Part shown: positions 1 to 5,993 of the stretch, piece by piece
Layout: every line of letters begins with the position of its first letter
Numbering within the stretch: the first letter of the stretch is position 1
Assembly (NCBI GenBank): GCA_029240815.1
Contig: JARDZO010000254.1
Span: forward strand, 1-8,733
Length of the DNA: 8,733 bases
Direction of reading: 5' to 3'
From: Brevibacillus sp.
GTDB taxonomy: Bacteria; Bacillota; Bacilli; Brevibacillales; Brevibacillaceae
The notes under the pieces: generated by a model
Told to the model about the DNA's origin: nothing
The model's input: only the letters and a program-made list of their open reading frames with translations
Databases searched by the model: none
Position numbers and translations under genes: made by a program

Positions 1-53
1 ATCAGGAGCCTTCTCTCCCGAAAATATCGACTTGTAAGCGCCGAAAAGCAAAA

Positions 54-104
54 AAGCCCTACGGACGCACGTCTTCTAAAAAAGACATACCACCCGTAGG
101 GCTT
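54..104 (-). terminator. Structured hairpin, probable operon terminator or small RNA end
   Basis: An 11-bp perfect stem pairs 54-64 with 94-104 (AAGCCCTACGG and its complement). Inside it lies a second 5-bp stem, 71-75 with 82-86, separated by a 6- and 7-base internal loop. Read on the minus strand, the outer stem is followed by six T residues (positions 55-50) and more T-rich sequence, as in an intrinsic terminator. It lies about 100 bases beyond the last recognisable minus-strand reading frame, so it is the natural end of that operon. The symmetrical internal loop is more elaborate than most terminators, so a short structured RNA ending here is possible. I do not recognise a known riboswitch class. 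Confidence 0.65.
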
Positions 105-207
105 GATACTCGTAATAAGGTGTAAAACATCATCAGTATACTAGTCCATTGTATCATTTACGAAAATAAAAGCGTATATCTGAATCCCAGTCTGTTATAG
201 CAGCTTT
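105..207. other. AT-rich spacer between last operon gene and terminator
   Basis: No coding signal was found here. On the minus strand a TACAAT hexamer near 150 could be a -10 element for a short transcript ending at the hairpin at 54-104, but no convincing -35 lies at the right distance. I treat it as spacer. Confidence 0.3.
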
Positions 208-730
208 CTAGCTATTTTCGGTTAATTCTGATGAAAGCCGCAGATAGGTCAACCGGTAAACGTCATGCATTTTCGTGCGATGGGTCGGGGAGACCGGATC
301 CTTTCGCTGCATCGATCGGCTCGAGGTATAAAAATCATATGGCGCCGCCATCTCAACGAGCCTACCTCGAGAGTTGTCTGCAGGCAGCCCCACCACTTCA
401 AACTGCTCCACCTCTTCCTTCCTTGCGATTTTTAAACCAACCGGAGAGCTCGAAAATTCCAGAAACCAGCAAGAAGGCAATGCAAGTATGGGCCATGATT
501 CCAAATAGTAGTCCGAGAACGAAAATGCCGATAGCATATGTTTCGTTCACTCCAGCAAAGCTTGAGTTCATCGTGAAAATAAAACCTGCGAGCCCTAAAA
601 ATAAAACTCCAGCTGCCGTCTTGTAATACTTCCGGTAATTCTTAATTGTCCTTGGAGTTACTTCTCTTATTTTTACGCCAGCTCAGAGTAATGCCAGCAC
701 ATATACGGTTATAATGGTAAATTGCCACAT
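208..730 (-). pseudogene. Small multi-pass membrane protein, disrupted by a stop codon and a frameshift
   Basis: An ATG at 730-728 follows a GAGGG ribosome site with a 6-base spacer. The frame gives MWQFTIITVYVLALL, then an in-frame TGA (685-683, codon 16), and continues open to a TGA at 400-398. The peptide has three hydrophobic stretches (about residues 3-18, 38-54 and 65-93) and a basic end (WFKNRK), so it is a membrane protein. Near 411-424, at the repeated GGAAGGAAG, coding seems to move into the frame ending at the TAG at 210-208. That frame adds a hydrophilic tail of about 70 residues containing VGLPADNSRG and FYTSSRSMQRKDP. TGG to TGA is the simplest origin of the stop (W16), and a GGAA duplication or a one-base slip explains the shift. 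The total would be about 170 residues. Family not recognised. It is the last gene of the minus-strand cluster, 60 bases after the CxxC protein. The continuity of the tail is inferred. Confidence 0.55.
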
Positions 731-790
731 TCAATTCCCTCATCTCAACTTACATTATTCAATCGCTCGCGTTAAAAAAACTTCTTAGTC

Positions 791-946
791 TTAATAATTG
801 TCTTTTACCTTAATATCGGAGCATTGATAGCATTGTTTTATATTTTGATAAAAGCGAGCGTTAGACGTTTTATATGAAATTGTCCGATTACAATATGAAC
901 ATTGAAAATCTTGAATGGGGTCGTTTTCTGATTGATCCCAAGACAT
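791..946 (-). CDS. Small cysteine-pair protein (CxxC...CxxC), possible zinc knuckle
   Basis: This is a 51-residue reading frame starting at ATG 946-944 and ending with TAA at 793-791. Cysteines 16, 19, 39 and 42 form two CxxC pairs 19 residues apart (QCSYCN and QCYQCS), the spacing of a small zinc-ribbon fold that could bind metal or nucleic acid. There is no signal peptide or membrane segment, so it is probably cytoplasmic. It starts six bases after the stop of the preceding small gene, in the same frame. No good ribosome site is visible before the ATG, so it may depend on translational coupling or read-through. It appears to be the only intact gene of the four downstream of insertion 1. Family not recognised; the zinc-binding role is inferred from the cysteine spacing alone. 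Confidence 0.5.
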   Translation of the reverse strand: MSWDQSENDPIQDFQCSYCNRTISYKTSNARFYQNIKQCYQCSDIKVKDNY

Positions 947-952
947 GTTCTG

Positions 953-1140
953 CTACTTAAATTTGAATTCGAAGGCATTGTTACGTTGTTGTATCGGACT
1001 CCCGCTACCGGAAGTACCAGATGTTACAGCACGAGGACTTTTTTCTTTTTGACGTTCCTGCTGAATTTTAGCTTCTTTCTTGGATAGAAGCGAACTTATC
1101 TTATTCAATTCGAATAAAGCAAACACTCAAATAACCCCAT
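953..1140 (-). pseudogene. Small Lys/Gln-rich protein with an early frameshift
   Basis: A very good ribosome site (GAGGAGG, 7-base spacer) precedes ATG 1140-1138, 26 bases after the upstream gene's stop. The ATG frame gives only MGLFECLLYSN before a TGA. The neighbouring frame, entered at about 1126, stays open to the TAG at 955-953. It encodes LFELNKISSLLSKKEAKIQQ, then a charged helix-like stretch, a Gly/Ser/Thr linker (VTSGTSGSGSP) and the end NNAFEFKFK. The simplest reading is one base lost after TTTGA, giving a protein of about 61 residues; a GTG at 1126-1124 could also start a 57-residue version. The amphipathic Lys/Glu/Gln region suggests a small helical soluble protein. Function not recognised. 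The strong ribosome site argues that the ATG is the original start. Confidence 0.5.
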
Positions 1141-1143
1141 CCC

Positions 1144-1150
1144 GATTCCT
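1144..1150 (-). promoter_or_regulatory. Strong ribosome binding site that sets the start at 1140
   Basis: The minus strand reads GAGGAGGAATCGGGATG here. The near-perfect Shine-Dalgarno sequence with 7-8 bases to the ATG shows that the true start of the small gene is at 1140, not the GTG at 1126 that opens the long frame. It is the main evidence that this gene carries a frameshift. Confidence 0.6.
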
Positions 1151-1166
1151 CCTCTTCCAAGATTGA

Positions 1167-1495
1167 TTACCCCGTGTATTCCTTTATTAGGGTTACGATT
1201 GTTTTTACGTCTATTAATTCATCCGGTAGCGAGCTCGAGAGCTGCCCTGATTGAATGATGGCCCCAATATACATGGAAGCTCGCAGTTCTCCTTCAGGAT
1301 AATTCCGAATGAATAATTGAATAAATGGATGCTCCATAGCTTTCCGAAATACTTGTTCCGCAACACTTTTTGAACAATTACAGTGCCATCGTGATTAATT
1401 ACGAAATTTACTACGGAGTCCCTTCCGACTCCTAAATGTTTGCGAATTTCCTCAACCTGGTCCCCATCCCTTGGTGTGGGGCCGATTTTTAAAAT
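1167..1495 (-). pseudogene. Operon gene split by insertion 1 and carrying a frameshift (main fragment)
   Basis: On the minus strand, from the edge of insertion 1 at 1495, a frame reads ILKIGPTPRDGDQVEEIRKH, then LGVGRDSVVNFVINHDGTV. At an A5 tract (1371-1367) it must gain one base to continue as SVAEQVFRKAMEHPFIQLFI, through EGELRASMYIGAIIQSGQ to LIKEYTG and TAA at 1169-1167. No start codon remains in this fragment. Exact removal of the insertion joins it in frame to ATG CTC TGT GAC TGT ATT CAA GAA (3288-3265), whose ATG overlaps the stop of the upstream lipoprotein gene. The repaired product would have about 117 residues, with no signal peptide or obvious membrane segment, so it is probably cytoplasmic. 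The fold is not recognised. The next gene starts 26 bases after the stop. The frameshift may be decay or a homopolymer sequencing error. Confidence 0.6.
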
Positions 1496-1512
1496 GGGGC
1501 TGTCCCAAAAGT
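1496..1512. repeat. Left terminal inverted repeat of the IS1182 element
   Basis: It matches the reverse complement of 3248-3264 at 16 of 17 positions. The first 11 bases are also repeated in inverted form just inside the element, making the terminator hairpin described separately. Confidence 0.85.
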
Positions 1513-1544
1513 CTGAAGTAGACTGGGGACAGCCCACTTTTTTT
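1497..1544 (+). terminator. Terminator hairpin at the left end of the IS1182 element
   Basis: GGGCTGTCCC (1497-1506) pairs perfectly with GGGACAGCCC (1526-1535). An inner 5-bp stem pairs 1510-1514 with 1520-1524, and seven T residues follow at 1538-1544. Transcripts entering from the left host flank should stop before the transposase gene. One arm is the terminal repeat itself. Confidence 0.7.
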
Positions 1545-1557
1545 AAAATTGTTAAAC

Positions 1558-1625
1558 ACAAAGAAACCGTCTCTTAGTAAAATGGAGGTACCACCCAAAC
1601 CATTTTAAGGAGTCGGTTTCTTTGT
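1558..1625 (+). promoter_or_regulatory. 5' leader hairpin that can hide the transposase start
   Basis: A 12-bp perfect stem pairs 1558-1569 with 1614-1625, which includes the TTG start at 1622-1624. Inside it TAAAATGG (1578-1585) pairs with CCATTTTA (1600-1607), next to the ribosome site AAGGAG (1607-1612). Any transcript reading in from outside would fold this way and be poorly translated. A transcript starting inside the element near 1590 would lack the left arms and leave the start free. The same logic is known for IS10, IS50 and IS200. Its use here is inferred. Confidence 0.55.
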
Positions 1626-3181
1626 ACATTCAATATAACATGGATCAATTGTTCATGCCAATGGATCTGGAAGAAGACATTCCAGCGAATCATGTGGTGC
1701 GTGTGGTGAATGCTGCCATCGATTGCTTAGATGACAGCATCTTTGCTGCAGCCTACCCCGGTGGTGGACGGGATAGCTACCACCCGAAGATGCTCACCAA
1801 AATCATTGTGTACGCCTACTCGCAGCGGATCTATTCCTCCCGTCAAATTGCAAAAGCAGTGCGTGAACATATCCCGTTCATGTGGCTTGCTGCACGGCAA
1901 CGGCCTGACTTTCGTACCCTGAATCGCTTTCGCTCCGAGCGGATGAAAGATGTGTTGGAATCCATCTTTACCACCGTGCTGGGTTTTCTATCAGAAGCCG
2001 GTTACGTCAAGCTGGATCATTACTTCTTGGACGGAACCAAAATTGAGGCTAACGCCAACAGATATACGTTCGTTTGGGGCAAGGCGGTTGCCAAACATAA
2101 AGCTCGCTTGCAAGAGAAAGTTCGAGCACTCTTTGCCAGCATTGATGAAGCCGAGCGGCAAGAAGAACAGGAGCAACAAGACCGGGACTTGCTCGAGCTC
2201 GGGGAGTCCAGTCAAATTACCAGTGAAAAGCTGGAGAAAGCGGTGCAGCAACTCGAAGAACAGTTACAAGCAAAACTGAAAGATAAGCCGCTTAAAAAGG
2301 CGGTTCGTTTGGTGCGCAAAGATCTGCTGCCTCGCTTGCAAACGTATGAACACCATGAGAATGTGCTGGGTGAGAGAAACAGCTATAGCAAAACCGATCC
2401 GGATGCTACCTTTATGCGGATGAAAGAAGATCATATGCGCAATGGACAACTGAAACCTGGGTACAACGTGCAAATCGGAACTGAAAACCAGTTTATCGTT
2501 GGATACAGTCTGCATCAACGGCCGACCGACACACGCTGTTTGAAGCCTCATCTGGAGAAGGTCAAAGCAGTACTTGGCAAGAAGCCGAGCACCGTCATTG
2601 CCGATGCCGGATATGGCGGAGAGGAGAACTACGCTTATCTGGAGGAGGAACAGATCAAGGCCGTGGTCAAATACAGTACTTATCACATCGAAAAGTCGAA
2701 GAAATGGAAAGCCGACATCCGAAAGGCAGACAACTGGTCGTATGAGGAAGCAAGCGACACGTGGCAGTGCCCTGGCGGTCAGACGCTGACGTTTCATCAT
2801 GAAAGCAAGCAGCACACAGAAAGCGGCTATGAGATCCATCTTCGTCATTACCGAAGTCCGGATTGCACGAGTTGTCCTCTCAAAAGCGATTGTACGAAAG
2901 CAAAAGGAAACCGGGAAATACGAGTCAGTATGAAGTATTTGCATCAGAAGCAGCAAGCACGAGAGGTGCTGCAAAGTGAGGAAGGCTACAAGCTCTCCGT
3001 TCGTCGAATGATCGAACCGGAAAGTGTATTTGGGCAAATGAAGAATAACCGGAACTTCCGGCGTTTCCTGCTTCGCGGCTTGCCAAAAGTGAGCCTAGAG
3101 GTCGGGTGGCTTTCACTTGCCCACAATATGCTCAAGTGGGCAAGGAACAACCAAAAAGGTCGAGTTCAGGAGCAAGAGTAA
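1622..3181 (+). CDS. IS1182-family transposase
   Basis: This 519-residue DDE transposase cuts and joins the ends of its own element. The start is TTG 1622, nine bases after AAGGAG. Residues 1-110 match the DUF772-type N-terminal domain of this family (PMDLEEDIPANH, YAYSQRIYSSRQIAK and FRTLNRFR). The catalytic triad is visible as Asp137 (YFLDGTKIEANA), Asp328 (VIADAGYGGEEN) and a Glu in IEPESVFGQMK (Glu465 or Glu467). A long charged coiled-coil insert lies between residues 155 and 245. A C-terminal cysteine cluster (Cys383, 415, 418 and 424) is typical of the DDE_Tnp_1_6 part. Length is normal for the family and I see no lesion, so it is probably active. It is transcribed against the host operon. 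Its translation is probably limited by the leader hairpin. Confidence 0.93.
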   Translation: MYIQYNMDQLFMPMDLEEDIPANHVVRVVNAAIDCLDDSIFAAAYPGGGRDSYHPKMLTKIIVYAYSQRIYSSRQIAKAVREHIPFMWLAARQRPDFRTLNRFRSERMKDVLESIFTTVLGFLSEAGYVKLDHYFLDGTKIEANANRYTFVWGKAVAKHKARLQEKVRALFASIDEAERQEEQEQQDRDLLELGESSQITSEKLEKAVQQLEEQLQAKLKDKPLKKAVRLVRKDLLPRLQTYEHHENVLGERNSYSKTDPDATFMRMKEDHMRNGQLKPGYNVQIGTENQFIVGYSLHQRPTDTRCLKPHLEKVKAVLGKKPSTVIADAGYGGEENYAYLEEEQIKAVVKYSTYHIEKSKKWKADIRKADNWSYEEASDTWQCPGGQTLTFHHESKQHTESGYEIHLRHYRSPDCTSCPLKSDCTKAKGNREIRVSMKYLHQKQQAREVLQSEEGYKLSVRRMIEPESVFGQMKNNRNFRRFLLRGLPKVSLEVGWLSLAHNMLKWARNNQKGRVQEQE

Positions 3182-3201
3182 GTCCTGGATCGACCTTTTT
3201 T
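3153..3201. terminator. Bidirectional terminator over the transposase 3' end
   Basis: AGGTCGA (3157-3163) pairs with TCGACCT (3190-3196), with an inner stem CAGGA/TCCTG (3167-3171 and 3183-3187). A5 precedes and T6 follows, so both strands have a U-tract. The transposase stop codon lies in the loop. On the minus strand it would stop operon transcripts entering from the lipoprotein genes, silencing the four genes beyond. Confidence 0.65.
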
Positions 3202-3247
3202 CGTCATATTTAGAGAAGAAGGAGCTGTTTCTTGGTAGTTAAAAACT

Positions 3248-3264
3248 ACTTATGGGACAGCCCC
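3248..3264. repeat. Right terminal inverted repeat of the IS1182 element
   Basis: This is the complement of the left end with one mismatch. A small hairpin (GTAGTT/AACTAC, 3235-3240 and 3244-3249) sits just inside it. Confidence 0.85.
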
Positions 3265-3288
3265 TTCTTGAATACAGTCACAGAGCAT
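3265..3288 (-). pseudogene. First eight codons of the operon gene split by insertion 1
   Basis: ATG at 3288-3286 overlaps the end of the lipoprotein gene (ATGCTCTGTGA contains its TGA). AGGAAAG lies eight bases upstream as a ribosome site. The eight codons (MLCDCIQE) run exactly to the edge of the insertion and join in frame with the main fragment at 1495. Overlap with the preceding stop suggests translational coupling. The assignment is inferred from the in-frame joining and the ribosome site. Confidence 0.45.
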
Positions 3289-4582
3289 CTTGGGCGCTTT
3301 CCTGTAAATCGTTCAATGCCTGATCGATCGACTTGTCCTGTTCGATTACTTTTATCAACTCCTGCTCCGCCAACTGAATAAACTTGTCTAAAAAAAGGGG
3401 AGTTATTTTCTCGCGCGGAGGTTCAAACCATCTGTTCAATTTGTAAAATACACTGTTATCGACTTGTCCTCTGACTCGCGGGGCGCTTTCTCTAGTGCTC
3501 AATAGATTTCCATAGACAGAAGATTGTGCCAACAACTGTGTTACTTCTTCGCTGTGCATAAATTTCAATAACTCCCAACTTGTCGAGGCTGCCGATGAAC
3601 CCGCCGAAATGGAGTACACTTCCCTTACAGATACCGAGTACGATTGATCCTGCTTTCCTTTGCTGACGGGTTCAGTCACTACCCCCCACTCGGTGCTCAT
3701 ATTTCGTTCCAGCGTTTGGACATAAACATTAGGAGCAAATGCCATCGCTGCTTTTCCGGTTGCAAACAAATCGATCTTTTTATCAGGTTCCAGCGCTTTT
3801 TCGAATACGCCCGCGCGGAAATTTGTTTGTAGAAAGCCCCAAATCGATTTCCATTTCGGATCGTTCATTCGTAAAGCCGTTCCTTGGTCATTCAATATCG
3901 CTGCCCGCTCAAAAGACCCAAGGTGAAACATTCGATCTGCATATAGATTCGGGTCGCCACCAAACAGATCATCTATATAAACTCCAACCAGATTGTCATG
4001 GTCAGCCCGCTTTAACGGAAACTTTCGTGCAAGAAGAGATACGTCCTCCCAAGTCATGCTGTCAACTGGATAGTTAACCTTGTATCGATCAAACAATTCC
4101 TTGTTATAAAACAATCCATTCTTCACAAAATACGACGACAGCCCATATAATTGGTCGGGTTTCATACCGCGCAATAATTCAATAACAGCCGGGTGAAAAA
4201 CTTCAATGTCATACTTATCCGTCTTTATAAAAGGAGCCAAGTCAAGCAATTCTCCCTTGTCTGTCAACTGTCTAAACGTATTAAAGCCAAGTTTCAATAT
4301 ATCCGGTTTCGATTGCCGCATAAACTTCGTTAATGCCTCTATCCGATCCTCTCCTTTTTCCGGAACGGGAGGAGTTACAAATTGGAACTGAACGTTCGGA
4401 TGCTTCGCTGTTATGATTTTTCCAAACTTGTTCATAAAAAAGTCTTTATCGTCCATAACGGTTATCGTGTGCGAAACGTTCGGATCCAATATAACGTCCC
4501 GGCCTTCTTCCTCACTTTCGCATCCGGTTAAACCGATCATGACGAAAATAAGGATAAGTATGCCGGATGTATGCCATCTCAC
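3278..4582 (-). CDS. Extracellular solute-binding-type lipoprotein, second of a tandem pair
   Basis: This 434-residue protein belongs to the family 1 solute-binding proteins, which capture a ligand outside the membrane for an ABC importer. The chosen start is GTG 4582-4580, six bases after AGGGGGG; a TTG at 4612 gives ten more residues but has no ribosome site. Residues 1-21 are a lipoprotein signal ending in GLTGC, so Cys21 should be lipid-anchored to the outer face of the membrane. Family features include KHPNVQFQFV near the N-terminus, LFYNKELFDRYKVNYPVDSM, MTWEDVSLLARKFPLK, GKAAMAFAPN and REVYSISAG before SWELLKFMHSEE. It is paralogous to the upstream protein along its length. No permease or ATPase gene is in the window, so it may feed a transporter elsewhere or act as a sensor or decoy. 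The ligand cannot be told from sequence. Confidence 0.85.
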   Translation of the reverse strand: MRWHTSGILILIFVMIGLTGCESEEEGRDVILDPNVSHTITVMDDKDFFMNKFGKIITAKHPNVQFQFVTPPVPEKGEDRIEALTKFMRQSKPDILKLGFNTFRQLTDKGELLDLAPFIKTDKYDIEVFHPAVIELLRGMKPDQLYGLSSYFVKNGLFYNKELFDRYKVNYPVDSMTWEDVSLLARKFPLKRADHDNLVGVYIDDLFGGDPNLYADRMFHLGSFERAAILNDQGTALRMNDPKWKSIWGFLQTNFRAGVFEKALEPDKKIDLFATGKAAMAFAPNVYVQTLERNMSTEWGVVTEPVSKGKQDQSYSVSVREVYSISAGSSAASTSWELLKFMHSEEVTQLLAQSSVYGNLLSTRESAPRVRGQVDNSVFYKLNRWFEPPREKITPLFLDKFIQLAEQELIKVIEQDKSIDQALNDLQESAQDAL

Positions 4583-4588
4583 AAATAG

Positions 4589-4595
4589 CCCCCCT
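4589..4595 (-). promoter_or_regulatory. Ribosome binding site that sets the GTG start at 4582
   Basis: AGGGGGG on the minus strand lies six bases before the GTG. It decides between this start and the longer TTG frame that overlaps the previous stop. The shorter protein then begins MRWHTSG, like MRYR of its paralogue. Confidence 0.65.
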
Positions 4596-4608
4596 AACAA
4601 ATGGTTTA

Positions 4609-5931
4609 TCAATTATTGTCATACAATCGCTCAACTGCGCTGCCCAGTTCTTCTAAAGCCTCAATGCCCGATATCGTTCCGTTCAATGCCTTCAAGCTCA
4701 CATCCATGATGGTTTGACGATATAGCGGAACATCTTCCATGCGAAACTTATACGTTTCTTTCTCTTGAAGATCAGGTTTCAGTTGAAAAAAAGCGGATAA
4801 TTCTCTCCCACGATGGTCTTTAGCATCGGCAATTTTCGTTACGATTCCGATGTCGTCGTCATACATGGATAACATTTTTGCAGTCTCATCGCTGTGAATA
4901 TGGCGCAATAGCGTCCATGCCGAGGTCAAGTTCTCGGAACCGGTACGAAGCGCATAGATTTCCCGGATATTGTAGGCGTTGGACACGTCAGGCTGACGCG
5001 GATTGACGGGCATCACCGCCATCTCCCAGTTGATTTCCTGCAAATTGTTTTTGGGAGCATCTCTCAAATATTTTAAAAAATAATTGGTATCGACATACAT
5101 GGCTGCCCTGCCGCGAAGAAACAAGTTTGACTCGTATTTATTTGCTCCTTCCAGCCGATTCGTTTGCTGAAGTGGATTGTAAACATAGCCAGTTCTGTAA
5201 GCATCCATAACTTGCTCCCATATCGATAAGTAAAGAGGATCGCTTTGTAGCCTTTTTGCACCGTCAGGTCCGGCAAAATTCAATCCGTATGTTTCGGTTA
5301 TTTTCGAAAAAAGAGTAAACGGATTGAAGTTAGGCGGGTGCGACTCATATAAGCCATAGATGTCATCCTTTACGGGGAATCGTTTTGCAGTTTTCAGCAC
5401 ATCTTCCCAAGACATCAACTGGTTTGGATGAGGAACCCCGTAACGATCGAATAACTCGCGGTTCCAAAATATCGCTTGACTCGAAAAACTGGGTGTCAAA
5501 CCGTATAACGGTATTTTCCCTGAATTATTCAAAAAACCAATAATCAAAGGCACAAAACTTCCCAATTCAATCCCGTCTTGCTGAAGCAGCGGTTCTAACG
5601 GATGCAACAACTTTTGCACTTCTTTCTTCTGGTAGGAAATTGGATCGATGACGATAAAATCCGGACGATTCTTGGAAATAAACTGAAGGACCTCTTCAGT
5701 CTTATAGCCATTCTGAGCCAATTCCAAAGAAGATATTACTTCCAACTCAATGCCAGGGTGCTTAATTTGAAATGTGTTGCCGTAATTATTCATAAACTGA
5801 TCTTTATCCGGGTGCATGATGCGAAGGGGACCGGACTCTAATATTATCTGTGACGGTCGATCTGTGCCTGCATCGTCTTTGCACCCTGTTATAAGGATTG
5901 TTAGCAATAAAAGCAATAATCGGTATCGCAT
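4609..5931 (-). CDS. Extracellular solute-binding-type lipoprotein, first of a tandem pair
   Basis: This 440-residue protein starts at ATG 5931-5929, seven bases after AGGGGG. Residues 1-17 (MRYRLLLLLLTILITGC) form a lipoprotein signal with lipobox LITGC, so mature Cys17 is lipid-anchored. The body is a family 1 solute-binding protein: FQIKHPGIELEVISS, DFIVIDPISY, IFWNRELFDRYGVPHP, MSWEDVLKTAKRFPVK, GRAAMYVDTNYF and NIREIYALRTGS before SAWTLLRHIHSDE. The same blocks occur in the same order in the next protein, so the pair arose by duplication and has diverged strongly. The next gene starts 26 bases later, so they are probably co-transcribed. The unusual point is two such lipoproteins directly behind a small exported protein with no transporter genes nearby. 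The ligand is unknown. Confidence 0.87.
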   Translation of the reverse strand: MRYRLLLLLLTILITGCKDDAGTDRPSQIILESGPLRIMHPDKDQFMNNYGNTFQIKHPGIELEVISSLELAQNGYKTEEVLQFISKNRPDFIVIDPISYQKKEVQKLLHPLEPLLQQDGIELGSFVPLIIGFLNNSGKIPLYGLTPSFSSQAIFWNRELFDRYGVPHPNQLMSWEDVLKTAKRFPVKDDIYGLYESHPPNFNPFTLFSKITETYGLNFAGPDGAKRLQSDPLYLSIWEQVMDAYRTGYVYNPLQQTNRLEGANKYESNLFLRGRAAMYVDTNYFLKYLRDAPKNNLQEINWEMAVMPVNPRQPDVSNAYNIREIYALRTGSENLTSAWTLLRHIHSDETAKMLSMYDDDIGIVTKIADAKDHRGRELSAFFQLKPDLQEKETYKFRMEDVPLYRQTIMDVSLKALNGTISGIEALEELGSAVERLYDNN

Positions 5932-5948
5932 TTCTCGTCCCCCTGAAA

Positions 5949-5984
5949 ATGAACCATAAAGGGGGAATCCCCTTTATGGTTCAT
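5949..5984 (-). promoter_or_regulatory. Perfect 16-bp intercistronic hairpin
   Basis: ATGAACCATAAAGGGG (5949-5964) pairs perfectly with its complement at 5969-5984 around a 4-base loop. It lies between the exported-protein gene and the first lipoprotein gene, ending five bases before the latter's ribosome site. On the minus strand only TTTT follows (counting the last T of the stem), so it is a weak terminator at most. It more likely gives partial termination or protects the upstream mRNA, leaving much exported protein and little lipoprotein. The role is inferred. Confidence 0.6.
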
Positions 5985-5993
5985 GCAAAAAAT

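Larger units (their letters stand above)
1496..3264 (+). mobile_element. IS1182-family insertion sequence (1769 bp)
   Basis: The ends form a 17-bp terminal inverted repeat: GGGGCTGTCCCAAAAGT at 1496-1512 and the complement of GGGGCTGTCCCATAAGT at 3248-3264, with one mismatch. A single transposase gene fills the interior. Flanks are AAAAT on the left and TTCTT on the right, so no target duplication is visible. The element lies opposite to the host operon and splits an operon gene after its eighth codon. A hairpin terminator at each end should block transcription in or out. The whole element looks intact and potentially mobile. Confidence 0.88.

Noticed and set aside
231..626. Plus-strand open frame of 131 codons
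   Set aside because: It is antisense to the membrane-protein gene, has no ribosome site and gives a low-complexity Pro/Ser-rich peptide.
683..685. In-frame TGA read as selenocysteine
   Set aside because: It falls in the first membrane segment with no redox motif, and another frame defect lies downstream in the same gene; a Trp-to-stop mutation is simpler.
2264..3037. 257-codon minus-strand open frame inside the IS1182 transposase
   Set aside because: It is the antisense shadow of a well-conserved transposase and shows no domain or start signal of its own.
4583..4612. TTG start at 4612 for the second lipoprotein
   Set aside because: There is no ribosome site before it, and the signal peptide is better formed from the GTG at 4582 after AGGGGGG.
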